Below, piece after piece: positions 48,821 to 60,961 of a stretch of 64,000 bases of DNA. Position numbers and translations under genes: made by a program. Position 1 is the first letter of the stretch, and every line of letters starts with the position of its first letter. This DNA comes from Rhopalosiphum padi (taxonomy: Eukaryota; Arthropoda; Insecta; Hemiptera; Aphididae). Under the pieces are notes generated by a model, which ran no database searches, was not told where the DNA came from, and saw only the letters and a program-made list of their open reading frames with translations. The stretch is taken from positions 70,663,745 through 70,727,744 of the forward strand of contig NC_083599.1 in the NCBI RefSeq assembly GCF_020882245.1, written 5' to 3'.

Positions 48821-49500
48821 TTGGATACCCGTGTTTGCGGATTTAGTCGCGTAGAGTGTATAATACTATGATGGTGTACGGCGGATAATGGCGGCTAGTG
48901 ATCAACAGCTACAACGACCAGTCGCGGACGACAGTGCGCACGTGCGCCACCTGTACGTACAATAAGACGAATGCGACGAATGTGTGCCCGGGGCCCCGGG
49001 ACGGGTTCGGTAAAAAATGGCACCGGCAACGCAAGCGCGTCGCTCGGCTCGTGTCCATCGATCGACAGTGTGGGCAACGGTTGGATTAAAATACGGACGA
49101 GATAACGCTGAGCCGACGTTGTCGCCAACGCCCCAGCAATACGCGTTTGCACGGCCGCCCGGCCAACGGCGTTCCCTCTTGCCACCGACCCGCTCGCCGT
49201 CCTCCGACACTATTTTACTCAAACGCACAAACCACGCGCGCTTTTTAGTTTTTACCATCACCTTCACGCGCACTACTACCAACAGTACCAACAGTAGCCA
49301 CAGTCGTCGTTCGGGTACACCGCCGATACACGCACACCGGCACACCACAAGGTACTAGGTACCTGTTGGAACGGCGATCGATGTAGCGATGGCTGCGCGG
49401 GACCATCCATTATTTTGATTCTCCCGTGCGCAGAACTATAGTTCAAAATCGATACGTTATTATTTTTATAAGTACCCACACCGCCGCTCCGCCACACTCG
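48821..49500. promoter_or_regulatory. CpG-rich probable promoter and 5' UTR of the NSP-family gene
   Basis: This block is far richer in G+C and CpG than anything else between 40 and 64 kb and directly precedes the proposed ATG at 48820 on the - strand. Overlapping open frames occur on both strands (for example 49017-49358 +, 49348-48902 -), as expected from GC-rich sequence, and none shows a domain. I read it as core promoter plus untranslated leader. It could also serve a divergent + strand transcript, for which I see no gene. Confidence 0.5.
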
Positions 49501-49558
49501 CCCATTCCTGGTAAAGGTTTCAGTAGAATTTTTTAGAATTGGTGTTTTATTTTCGTTT

Positions 49559-49781
49559 TATACGGAGTGATAAATTTTACGTAAATCACTCATTATTTTG
49601 AAAAACAACATTAACGTTTTTGAAAATATTTCTAGTACATAATTTTAATCCATTACAAAACAATAGGTATTTAAAAATTATAAATTATTTTACCACGAGA
49701 GATTATATGAAAAATATATTTTCAAAAACGTTGAGTTTTTAAAACAACGAATGTCTTACGTTAAATGGATCGCCCTGTATA
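49559..49781. mobile_element. ~220-bp MITE with ~75-bp inverted repeats
   Basis: The left arm ('tatacggagtgata', then 'ttttacgtaa', then 'acgtttttgaaaatat') is mirrored by the right arm ('atattttcaaaaacgtt', then 'cttacgttaaatggatcg', then 'ccctgtata'). The ends are flanked by TA. It has no coding capacity. Confidence 0.65.
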
Positions 49782-51740
49782 TATAATATATACTATACGT
49801 GACCTGTCACTATACCAAACGAACAAACAAACATGGCGCCTCATCGTTGTAATATTATTGATGCGATCTGTGCTTAGAAGGCCAACCGTAAAGCCTACCT
49901 ACAAAATTGTCGTAAAATATTCTAAAGCAATCGCAACTGCCACAAAAGAAGTATTGAATACAATCCATGAAACCATAATAAACGTTTATGTCGATATACC
50001 ATACCTCTACCATCAATATACATTATCTAACAATATTATCGAAGAATATTCTAGAACGAACGGTTGATTAACAAAACATAATATTAGTTATTAATATTAT
50101 GGGCGGTGGTAAACAGTAAACTCTCCCAGGTTATTTTAAATGATATTGCTATATTATAGCTAAAGGCTATATTTTATGTAATTATATGATTGGCTTTTTT
50201 AAAATTAAATTTAAATGTATATTTGATTTATTTTATTTGTATAATTATAGCCCACAACAACGTTTTTTAAATGAAATTAGCAGTATTTGAGTAGACCCGG
50301 GAGAGTTTACAATCGCCCGGGAAACCGTTTTTTTTTAATTGTAATATTGTTTATACATATAATTAACTCCTTTTAAAACATAAATATAATAAAATCCTAA
50401 AAAAAATAATTTTATCTTTAAATTTAATAAAGGTGAGATCGTAGATTTACTATGGTTTAAGTGTGTATAAGTATAACGAGATAACACATGCGAGATGCGA
50501 GTTAGCGTTCTCATAATAATATCGAATGACGCTGAATGGAACGAACGTTGTTCCTATTCATGTGGCGTATCACAAAAAAAATGGATCTAGTCGATTACGC
50601 AACATTATTGCATCAAAAGATTATATTATGTTGATTAATTAAATCAATACTGGTATTATACCAACAATTCCACACTACTGGTACCTATCATACTAACTTT
50701 TCCAGTATAAAAATATAATTATAATATAAAATATCATCATAAAATTCAAAAATATTAACAAAAACTGAATTAAATCTTAACTTATAAAAGTTTACTAAAT
50801 CAAAATAAGGTATCACGTAAACATAATTCACTGAAAATGTAAAAACCTTATCTATAGTCGTTTTCACAAAATACGACATTCCGCACTTTGGTTGATCTTA
50901 AATTAATTCCGTTCGCTATCACGTAGACGGTTTTTTCATTATTTTGTAAACTGTTGCTACGGAGAAATCAATTATATTATTATTCTATTAGTAATTCAAG
51001 AAATAATGAAACTACTATTTACAGACATAATAGATACCAAAATTAATTCAAAGTCGCGATAAGCTACAACTATAGTATTTATTATATTAAAAAATTGTAA
51101 AGATTTATTTCATCATTCATATTATTATGTCATACAAAAAATAATTTATAAACTATATAATCTTAATTTAAAAAAAATAGAGTTTTTTCTTTATCCTTAA
51201 TCGTTAGATCAAAAAGTAAACATCATTTAATAGAATCTTTATATTCAAAAGATATCAATGAAAATAACTGCTAATAATTTTACAGCAAAAATAAGCTACA
51301 TATACATCGTACAATGTACAGTACATATCTTTGACCTGTTAAAATCAAAAGCTCGTATACGACGATGAGGATATTATACAGTTGTTAATACTTTAATAAA
51401 TTACCGAAATATATAATATACATATTTTTGATTACGTATTATATTCAGTGCTTACTGCTTATACGTTTAGATTTAACATTTTCATATGATTATTAACATT
51501 ATGCGGACAAATGTAAAACAATGTTTTGTAGTAAACAAGAAAATATCAGAATATTTAATTTAATTAGTAATCACTAATCACATATAAAATTATATTACAA
51601 TACCATTACTATAATGATTCATTAGACACTACTCATTACATAGCATTATCAATTTTCTTTAAATAATTAATTGAACCAGTTAATAACTTGATAACGTATT
51701 AGATTCTAAAAGAATTGTCTGATGTGTTGTTTCGATTATT
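49782..51740. other. Intergenic, AT-rich
   Basis: No supported gene. The 100-residue frame at 49765-50067 starts inside the MITE and has no domain. A small inverted repeat around 'gtaaactctccc' (50117-50128) and 'gggagagtttac' (50300-50311) brackets ~170 bp and may be another short element. It holds one heat-shock-like motif (50044). Confidence 0.4.
50044..50056. promoter_or_regulatory. Perfect heat-shock-element-like motif
   Basis: GAAtaTTCtaGAA is three perfectly alternating nGAAn units, the HSF trimer consensus. No adjacent gene is recognised. Confidence 0.4.
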
Positions 51741-51796
51741 ATGTTTAATATTCGGTGGACAGTAGCCGTAGCCAATCACTCGCTGTACAACGTAAA

Positions 51797-51809
51797 GAAT
51801 ATTCTAGAA
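51797..51809. promoter_or_regulatory. Perfect heat-shock-element-like motif
   Basis: GAAtaTTCtaGAA is identical to the copy at 50044 and is preceded by 'gtacaacgtaaa'. A degenerate relative of the context lies at 51915-51945 ('gtacaatgtttgtaaagaa'). Confidence 0.4.
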
Positions 51810-52061
51810 CGAATATTGAACAAAAATACTGTGAACCAGGTGAACACCAAATTCCATTCGAAATATCGATGTATAATACATAATATCCCCCACTGTCTTC
51901 ACACTCATTACGGTACAATGTTTGTAAAGAATTGTCTACGATAGACGGCCGCTCGATGAATATTTGTTCGTGAACTCGCACCCTCGAATATAATTTAAAA
52001 GGTTATTCTACAGGGCAACAAACAGCTGAATTCCGTCAATTTATATACATAGCTATATACT

Positions 52062-52135
52062 TATATAGTTATATATATATATATATATATATAGCATAGC
52101 TATATACTTATATATATAATATGTATGTATATAGT
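52062..52135. repeat. TA-rich microsatellite
   Basis: Runs of 'tatata' are interrupted by 'gcatagctatatac' copies. Confidence 0.8.
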
Positions 52136-52179
52136 AAGCCCTCTGTTGTCACACAAATCCACCGTACAATGCTTTTAAA

Positions 52180-52192
52180 GAATGTTCTAGAA
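52180..52192. promoter_or_regulatory. Perfect heat-shock-element-like motif
   Basis: GAAtgTTCtaGAA, preceded by 'gtacaatgcttttaaa', the same context as the 51797 and 51915 copies. Confidence 0.4.
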
Positions 52193-55100
52193 CGATAACC
52201 TAACCACCCGGGAACGAATACTTCATCTGCACACGGCACAACAGATATTATTTGGATTTCTTATTTTTTTTTTTTAAACGTTTTTAATGGTGAACATGTA
52301 TTTTGAGAAAAGAATAAATAAAATATGTATTATTAACACAGTAGCGCACTAGCGCACAAGGCTCAACTCGTATAATGTGATATTGGGATATATATGTATT
52401 ATATGTGATGTTTTATTTACTTCTCAAACACTGACAATATCAATAAAATATACGTATATAATATGTGTATATATATTATGTATATATCAATATTAATTAA
52501 AAAATTATAAATTAAATATTGTATTGATCCAACCAATAAACTATGTAATTTAGTAGTTACAGCTACAACTCTACAAGTGCACAATTTCGACAAACCATTA
52601 TTATACATCTATATATTATTTATATGAATACGTTTATAATGGTAATTTTAAATACCTATGAAAGATAAATGAACCTTCCTTATAAAATATTTTGACTGCA
52701 TCAGATTATTTAATTGTATAACTAATATATTTTTTTAATTATTCAAAAACTTAGATTGCTTTCAAAAATAATTAGTGTGTAAAAATGTTCAACGTTTTAT
52801 AGAATATAGAAATTAATATATAAAGAAACCTGTTTTTTTTTTTATTTGTAAGTGATGATGGCTTATATTTCATTGAAGATTATGGGTGATGGTGATCTAT
52901 TTTTTTTATTACTCAACGTGGTTTATTAAATTTATTGTAAAAGTGAAGAAATTAATGCAAAAATTAAAAAAAATTGTTTGATTTCTTTTCAGAGGACGTG
53001 TGAAGCCTCAGAGATAGCGTTGTGTCGGTGATGGATTATTTCCGCAGTTCCGCACATTTTGTGATTTGTGGAAATCAACTTAGTAATCAACCGGGAACAT
53101 TTATTAATTAATGATTATTATTTAATGATCCATCAAACTTACCGTTACCACGCCCAAAATATAACAATTAATTTAATTTTAACTACTAACTTAAATATAT
53201 ATGTACCAATATAATATTATAGAAAATAGAATATACAAATATTGAAACATCATAAAATGTAATAGGTACCTACGACATGAATATAATATATAAATATATT
53301 ATAAAAATATTATGATAGAATCTACAATATAATTTAGTACTCAACCAATATGATATTTACTGTATTATAAATTATAATTGAATTACATAGTAAATAAATA
53401 CAGCACTATTCAATTTATATTAATTGTTCGTGTTGCGTCTTTTAATTAAAACTAAAGTAAAAATATACAACTATTCTAAACATAGATTTTTAACAAGATA
53501 ATTATAATATTATTTTTAATAATAATATATACCTATATATATGTAATACCTTAACTACTTTATTTTTAACAATGATAATGCTCTAAAATGATTATTTAGC
53601 ACCATTGTTTGAAGATCGGATCTAATCATTACTAATATACTCTACAGTTACGTATTTATTGAATTAAAAACTAATTAGTGCAAGAAAATAATATTCAATA
53701 AAACATTTATACAAAACGTATACAAACTCAAAATGTAATATAAATTATAAAAATATCACCATACGACTGCTTTTAGTCGATGAATTGCCGCATCTGAAAG
53801 GAATGTGATTTAATAGAATTTGAATATTTTAAGAAAGTTACTTTATTATTTTCTAATAGATAAGAAATACAATTATATTGAGATTGTGTTGATTGTGTTT
53901 AAAATAGTTAGTAGTCTAAAGTTTAAGTACTACGTAGTACGTACCTATATTAACATGATTTGGTTGAATTAATTACTAAGTATAAAATGTCTGTGCTTCT
54001 GGATTGATTAAAATTTAAAATTTGTGTAAAATACGCGCGGTAATCACTATTCAGATATACAAGTTCAATAATAGAATTATAGGAAAATATAAATATTCAT
54101 CACAGATTGTTTTAATATTGCAAAGTAGCTGAATAATTAATATTTATTAACTGAGCGCGGAAGCAATAGAAAAACTAGTTAAGCATAAACGCGTAGTACC
54201 TACTATATTATAATAGTGCCTACCTAGTAGGTACTACCAATTTCAAGAGCGAAGCGGTGGTATGAACACCGATTATTACACTGCCGCTGTAGTCCAGTCA
54301 TTTAATGATTTTTTGAAAAATTAAATCAGAAAGTTTTGAAACTTTTCAAAAAATTTGGTTATAGGCTCCTGATTAACCAAAGAAAGTCGCCATCCCTCCG
54401 AGGTCCGGAAGTGTCCGCCATCTTGGATTTTATGTGCGATTTTTCAGTTTTTTTTAAAATTATCTTTGAAAATATTAATTTTATCACAAAAATACTTCTA
54501 TACAAAAATGTAGCTGACAAAATTCTGAACAAATATGGATTCATTATTTTTTTTGTAGCTTGAATAGGTTAAGAGCAAAATTGATCCATGTGTTTTAATA
54601 TTAGACGCGGCGAGCTATAATAATAATACTATGCTGTCTGTTGGCGCCGGGTAAGTCCTAACGTGTCGTGGGAAGAACTAATATTAAATGACACAAAATG
54701 TACGAACCTTATTGATACTTTATTTACAAAAATTAATAGGTATTATTCTTATATTTTTTTATTGTGTGTCACAAAGTATGTACAGTTTTAAAAATAGTGT
54801 GTCGCCACTCGCCATAATAAAATGGTCTTCAAATCACCAATTTTGGAGCTTAAATGACTGGACTACTAGTGACGGGCGTAGCACAATTTTTTGACGCAAT
54901 CACGTGATAAAAATTTTTTTATATCAAAAAACGTGATTGTGTACTTTCATATTCTAATAATAAGATTGCTGAAAGTTGATTTTATAATTAAAAAAAACAA
55001 CTATTATACAAATTATAGCGGATAATTTTATAAAGAACTGCAATTGTATAATCTTCTATCAAACAAAAACTAAATAGTTGATACAAAAAATAGTCAAATA

Positions 55101-56900
55101 CATTTGATAAAGATATTACGTGGTTTTATTGTAATACATTATATACAGTATACAGAGTATTAATGTATTGTATAATATAATTACATGTTTATTGAAATAT
55201 TTTAAAGTTTTCAACTGATTATTAGTGGTATAAAAAATAGTACCTATGTATTTTACTTATTCAATCAATAATTTCTTATTAAATTTTTGCTTCCTAACCT
55301 TATGGAGACTAACTTACTATGTCCAGAACGGTAACGCTAAACGGTAGTCTGAATGCTATAGTAAAATCATATCTTAATGGAATGGCGCCATTAGTGAAAG
55401 TAATCCTCCCCTGAATTTTTTTAATTCAAAACCCTCTTATTATGTACATGTGAATATGTATGATTAATATTAAAAAAATGTTTAAAAAGTTCAACTAGTA
55501 ATCATTAGTGATCAAAAATAACAAATTGAAAATCAAATTAGGTAGTTTGGTAGTTTTCACAATTAACAGTAAAATGTGTCCTTGTTTAGAAAGATAAAAA
55601 CTTCAAAATGAAAACTCAATATTATTCTTTAAATTATTTTATTTGTAATTTGATATTATAATGATATTTATTATTTTAATCCTTAGGTATAATAATTAAA
55701 ATTTTAAAAAAGGAATTATTAATTAATTTTTTATATTTCATTAGTTACGTTTGTTAATAAAGTATAAACAAATAATACGACTATAATGAATATACACTAT
55801 ATTGTCTATAATGTGTTTATGTTAATATAATTAATTATGTAGGGCATGACATGTGTTATTTTTTATTATGTATAAATATATTGTAACAACTAACAATGCA
55901 ACTCCCATCGAAATTATTTTCTGGTTGCACCACTGATTATATTAAATAATTAAAATATTAAAATATCGGAAATAAACAAGTAAAAACAATACATTATTAA
56001 CGTAATTTACGCTTGAAAAATGAATGTAATGATTACGCGATTACTGTTTAATTCAGAAGGAAATTACATGATTACATTCAATATATTATATTAACGGGTT
56101 TTATGAAGTTCAGTATAAGCAATTTTTATGTGTATAGGTACGTGTCCTGTACTTGCGTGGATGTGTACATAGTATGTACAAGTGATTATTCGTCTGTTTG
56201 ACTAAAGTGTTTAAAAAGCGGGGGCTACCGCACATATGCACAAATGTTAACAACGTGCCGCCATGCACTAAAACGAATTTTAATAATTACATTTTTTGTC
56301 TAAAACTATTAATAGTAGGTATACGCTAATCAAGTTTTCCAATGACATTTTTTAAACCTAATTTAAATTCACCACGAAGTTTAATTGAAAATAATTTTCT
56401 TACATTTTCAAAAACTCGTTTCTTAACAACTAAAATGTTAAAGCGTTTACGAATTCACATTAAAAAAGTAGGAAATTCGTTTTTAAGTTAACATTATGAC
56501 CAGTACCTAATCATTAGAATTCAAATGTTTAATCAGATAACTGATTAAAAATAGTCAGTATATTTTACTGAAAAATACACCCGAGATAAAGTCATCTTAA
56601 ATATTATATTAAAACCGCCATAATAATGAATAAAGGACCTCAGGAAAAATTATTAATAAATAGAAAAAAACAGATATGATACTAGCATTATATTTGTAAG
56701 ATCGTTAATACACCACAGTATGTCAGTATGAGTAAACGTAAACATGTATACACTATCGATATACCGTACACAATGGCACGGCCTGTACAAGATTACGCAC
56801 TCGCACACACTTGTCGATTAGGGACCTCGATTCTAAGAGTTTCCAAAAATGCTCTATACACTTTGTATGAGTACTGCTGTTTTATATTTTATTAAGTGAA
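52193..56900. other. Intergenic, AT-rich
   Basis: No supported gene. The interval holds one hairpin (54193-54237). It also has a GC-richer patch at 54380-54430 ('cgccatccctccgaggtccg') inside a short frame with no recognised domain, and otherwise simple AT-rich sequence. Confidence 0.4.
54193..54237. repeat. 13-bp perfect inverted repeat with 19-nt loop
   Basis: 'gtagtacctacta' at 54193-54205 and 'tagtaggtactac' at 54225-54237 are exact complements. This is likely a local palindrome built from the abundant 'gtacctac' word. Confidence 0.7.
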
Positions 56901-56908
56901 ACATGTTC

Positions 56909-56921
56909 GAATATTCTGGAA
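56909..56921. promoter_or_regulatory. Perfect heat-shock-element-like motif
   Basis: GAAtaTTCtgGAA, a fourth perfect triple. Its context differs from the other three. A 68-residue frame overlaps it but has no domain. Confidence 0.35.
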
Positions 56922-57372
56922 GATGTCAGCCGGCCCATTTTATTATTTTTTTCTTCTTCTACTACCCTACCCCCTCTCACTTTCTCGAACAATATTATGT
57001 CCAGCAGAAGAGACTACCTATTCTAAAAGGAACAAAACGGCGGCTGGGTCTAAATTCCTCTACAGATGAATACCGTACCCAACTGCCCTTCAGCCACCCT
57101 CTCACATGATCATTATTGATCGACCCTAAGCGATTGCAGGTAGTCCATCGTCGTTCGTCGTTGCCAACACCAAAGAATATTATAAAATAACACGTTTGAG
57201 GTAAATATTTAAAATACGATTCTTACTAATATTATATATTATTTTTATTACTAATACATTTTTAAATATTTATCAATATAATTTGAGTTTTTTGAATATC
57301 CAAATAAATGTAGAATAACATTATATTAAATAAATAATTATTAATTATAATCGTGGCTAGGAATGTTATATA

Positions 57373-57574
57373 CAGTAGAAACTCGATTAGCGGTCACTAT
57401 GACGGTTAATCGAATTGACTATTAACAGAAATTTTGCTAAATACGTATATATTTTACAACTTGTAAAACTAAAATATATATAGATGCATTTTCGCCTCAT
57501 TAATATAACTATTTGATTTTCGGTGGTTACCCGTGACGAAAAACTGAGAGCGACGGTAATTGAGTTTCTACTGT
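57373..57574. mobile_element. 202-bp pogo/Tigger-type MITE
   Basis: The left end 'cagtagaaactcgatta' and the right end, read as complement, 'cagtagaaactcaatta' are near-identical inverted repeats. Both are flanked by TA, the target-site duplication of Tc1/mariner/pogo elements. The interior is AT-rich and non-coding. Confidence 0.8.
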
Positions 57575-57764
57575 ATTTATATATTTATTTCTAAAACTCA
57601 TATTACAAATTTAATAAGAGATACTTATATAAATATAATAAATTGCAGTATATTTATCGTTTACCTAAACTATGTAAATTTATTTTTTTTCTTATATTTT
57701 CAAATATTGAACACGCAGTTTACATCTTCTTTACATAATATATAAAACAAAGTCGCTTTCCGTA

Positions 57765-57845
57765 TGTATGCTTAGATCTTTAAAACTACGCAACAAATTT
57801 TAATGCAGTTTTGATAATTTTAATTTTAAAATAAAACGTGTAAAT
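57765..57845. mobile_element. Possible Helitron-related fragment
   Basis: The order 'cgctttccgtatgtatgctt', 'agatctttaaaactacgcaa', 'ttttaatgcagttttgat' resembles a non-coding block I recall from insect Helitrons or other rolling-circle elements. The assignment is from memory and weak. Confidence 0.3.
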
Positions 57846-57950
57846 TGTATACTTATATTTATATATATACATAATTGTGCGACCTGCGAGTTTCCAACTA
57901 CCTGTTACCTGACCTTCTGTCCTTCGATCGACGCGCGGCGTGTAGATTAT

Positions 57951-58383
57951 GAAGACGCTATACCCGCATGTGTTTTCACTGTCTTATACACGCGTAAAAT
58001 AATAAATTAAAAACTGTTTTACGCGAGACAACTTTACTCCCTCGATATTTTAATCAAAACAATCAAAATTATAAACCCCATTGGGAAGAACTTTACCTGT
58101 GTCATAGCGTTTTAATTTTTTTGATAACATGAATGCAATTAAAGTTATAGGTTTGAGAACTTTAGGTTTTTTTCATTTAATTACTAAAAATTATTGGTTA
58201 CCACTATCGAAAAAAATAAAACGCTACAACACAGGTAAAGTTTTTCTCAATGCGATTTAAAATTTTGGTTTTTTTTGATATAAATATCGAGGGAGTATTG
58301 TTGTCCCGCACAAAACAGTTTTTAACTATGTTACACGAGTATAAGACAGAGATATCAGACAACACATGTGGGTAAAGCGTCCT
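57951..58383. mobile_element. ~430-bp fold-back element
   Basis: The left arm starts 'gaagacgctatacccgcatg' and the right arm ends with the diverged complement ('catgtgggtaaagcgtcctc'). Inner pairs match too: 'actccctcgatatt' with 'atatcgagggagta', and 'tttacctgtgt' with 'acacaggtaaa'. Arms are ~180 bp around a ~70 bp centre and are somewhat diverged, so the insertion is older than the perfect repeat at 60962. Confidence 0.7.
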
Positions 58384-59676
58384 CTTATGAATTGTTCCGA
58401 GAAGTTTATCGATAAAAATAATCTTGGGCATGACGCGTACATCAACATATATATATTATATATTTTTTTTTTTATTAAAAAGAAAAGAGGCTACAACATC
58501 TAAGGTTATTAGCTTATTGTATACATGTTGCATAGTATGTTAGATTAGTGAATAAAATTAAAGAGTACAAGTTTTAACATTAGGATATTTACAGATATTA
58601 TACAAATTGGTTAACTCAGGTTGTTTATGTAATACTGATTTTTGTCAAAAAGTGTGAGATGAGTGTAGAATTTTCTTCGTTGAGAGCTTCAGATAGTGTC
58701 ATGTATTGGTAGGGTGTTACGAGTGAATATTCGTATAATAGCTAGCATTTGCCTGTTACGCACTAGCGTCTAGTGTCGATGACAGACCACAGACAGCGAT
58801 TCGGTGTTGGTGGCTTATACCTATCTTATATATAAAACTTTGGTGTATTGCAGATATAATGTTCTTAATGAATTTCGAAACTACACAACCGATTTTGATG
58901 AAATTATGATCAATGTGTGTAATTTTGTCTTCGTTATAACTCATAAGTAGGGAACGGATTTTATTGTAAATACATATTTTTATTCGAATGAGATATTTTA
59001 AATCTGACAAAAAATGTGTACAATTTAGATCATTCTAATTGAAATAAACCAAAATATATTTTATATATTTAGGTATAAATACATATTTTACATTTATTTT
59101 GGTAAATAAGTACATATTTTGTACATATTTTTGTAATTTTTGATTTTTTCATTTATGTTCGACGACGTTTAACAGTATTTTTAGATCTGCTTCGTCTATA
59201 ACAACAAAATATGTAATTTTTGACAGAGATATTTTAATAGGAAAAATTCAACAAAGATCTCTGTAAATTAAATTCACTCCGTCTGATATAGTGAATACGA
59301 ATTATGCCCCTATCACATCTGTTAATGTTGAACAGTCTTTAAATATTAAATATTCTCCTTCGTTAAAAACGTATCTCAGATTTGGTCCACTGTTAAAAAA
59401 AAAGTTGGAGACCCCTGCCGCATTACATTAACTCATAAAACTAAAAAAATATTATAGTAAGTACCTAAAAAAAAATAATATTTTAAAATAAATTAAAAAT
59501 GTTATTGTGTATAGTAAAATTCTTAATAATATGAATTACGTAAAAGTAATTAAATCTCATGAATAATTGACATATCGTTATTCATTGTTTAAAGTAATAA
59601 TTAAGTCCAAATTAGAACTTAAAATTTCTATAAAAAAAAATTATGAATACTTATATATTTTTGATATTTTATATAA
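58384..59676. other. Intergenic with decayed repeats
   Basis: No host gene is supported. The block at about 58770-58990 ('accacagacagcgattcggt', then 'ttcgaaactacacaaccg') resembles common insect dispersed repeats. A short hAT-like remnant at 59300-59380 is listed separately. Confidence 0.4.
59300..59380 (+). pseudogene. hAT transposase C-terminal remnant
   Basis: The + frame reads TNYAPITSVNVEQSLN. This matches the K/N-Y-A-P-I-T-S-V-x-V-E-R-S-F box in the dimerisation region of aphid hAT-like transposases, with Arg-Ser-Phe altered to Gln-Ser-Leu. Only this short piece is recognisable. Confidence 0.45.
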
Positions 59677-59700
59677 ATCCAGCGCCACGGTCGTGGCGCG
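59677..59700. repeat. Direct-repeat copy 1 with GC palindrome
   Basis: 'atccagcgccacggt' (59677-59691) recurs exactly at 61303-61317. Here it also forms part of the perfect palindrome 'gcgccacg-gt-cgtggcgc' (59682-59699). Confidence 0.7.
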
Positions 59701-60660
59701 AGCTAAGTAAAAAAAATAAAAGCGGCGGCACGACAGTGTATATTATCTCGAAGCAGGAGTTTCCCATTAAAACCGTGTAAATTTCGGTGTTTTTTGTCAG
59801 ATGAGATAATTAATTATCTACTGAATCAATTTATACCTAGTAAATTGCAAAACATGAGGAAAATCATGCAGATGATCCTTTTGTAAAAATCATAAAAATC
59901 GTACAGTTAGAAATTAAGTTATTAAAGGAAACGTGAAACATTTTTAATGAAAAATTATATTGAAATCTGGAATCACGGCGGCCGCTTCTCGCGTTGTCGT
60001 GCCGACCGGCCTCCACTCACGATCCCCCACTCCCAGTCAACCCTCCCGGTCACCCACTACTATGTACTACTATGTCACTACTATACGGCCTCACACTATT
60101 ATGTGTATTATCTATGGCTACGTCGCATTTGAGCATTTCATTATTACTACTTCATGTTAATATTTTATGTTTCATTTCGTTATCGTCGTCAGCCTGCAGT
60201 AGACGCGCACGTTCCGTTCTTTGCATTGCTGCTCATAGCGTGTTGTCTAGTCTGTCTTATCTAATATTAAACCATTTAAAATACGTGCATAGTACATGTT
60301 GTCTATTTGTCTCATAGCTTTTAGTTATTGACGCTGGACTTACGCTGTACATGCTTTTTATGTTACGTGTCGTTATTGGTCATTATTTAATTACCCTAAA
60401 CGTTACACTGTAGACATAGAGCTGTCAGTTGTCACAGTTAAACTGTGTTCGCAGTATTCGCACTGCGCGTACGGCTCACGCTGGACTTGTCCGGTATATT
60501 CCGTTTTAAACTGTGTTCGCACCTCGCGTATAACTGACCAATAATTTATAAACCGTTTAGTACCTATTACTACGTACTACGTATTATTATTGGCAATCAT
60601 TGCTGTTATAATAGTCCGTATTAAATTATTTTCGTACCTCGCGTACGACACACTGGACTT
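59701..60660. other. GC-richer stretch without recognisable gene
   Basis: The interval 59975-60260 has a higher GC content ('gcggccgcttctcgcgttgt') and three overlapping + frames of 60-107 residues. None has a domain and they overlap in different frames. It may be the 5' region of a retrocopy or element that carries the USP fragment downstream. Confidence 0.35.
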
Positions 60661-60711
60661 GCAAATTAAAATATAAATTAAAAAAAAAAACATAATGTAT
60701 CATTAATATCT

Positions 60712-60924
60712 TTGTCAACAACATCTTTAAAAGTTGATGAAAAAACGTATAGTATATGTTCTGCGATTTGTCATCACGGGGAATCATTACATCATGGTCA
60801 TTATACAAGTTTAATAAAAAAATCAAATCTTTGGTTCAGATGTAATGATCTCACTTCTAATAAAGAAAGATGGCCTAGAGGTGGCAAAGACATTTATATG
60901 CTAATCCTCGAGAAGCAAAATTAA
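60712..60924 (+). pseudogene. Ubiquitin-specific protease C-terminal fragment
   Basis: A 70-residue + frame reads KTYSICSAICHHGESLHHGH, then YTSLIKKSNLWFRCND and KDIYMLILEKQN, ending at a stop. This is the C-terminal half of a USP (peptidase C19) fold: Y-x-L-x-x-x-x-x-H-x-G, then the G-H-Y-T His box, then W-x-x-x-x-D, then Y-x-L. The catalytic His is present, and the Asp/Asn position reads N-D. The Cys box and the rest of the ~300-residue domain are absent in the upstream 1 kb. It is probably a 5'-truncated copy; a genuine last exon of a gene with distant exons is less likely. The inverted repeat at 60962 begins 38 bp after the stop. Confidence 0.6.
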
Positions 60925-60961
60925 TAAAAGTGTATTGAGGTATAAATGATAAAAATTGGTG

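Noticed and set aside
48895..49358. Overlapping + and - frames of 63-148 residues in the CpG-rich block
   Set aside because: They occur in several frames at once, have no domain or splice context, and fit open frames expected by chance in GC-rich promoter DNA.
54336..54563. 75-residue + frame and its - strand counterpart
   Set aside because: Open on both strands with no domain; likely part of a non-coding repeat.
58756..59010. 84-residue - strand frame
   Set aside because: The opposite strand reads as a common insect dispersed repeat ('ttcgaaactacacaaccg'); no domain is visible.
59947..60317. Three overlapping + frames in the GC-richer block
   Set aside because: They are different frames of the same DNA with no domain; composition explains them.
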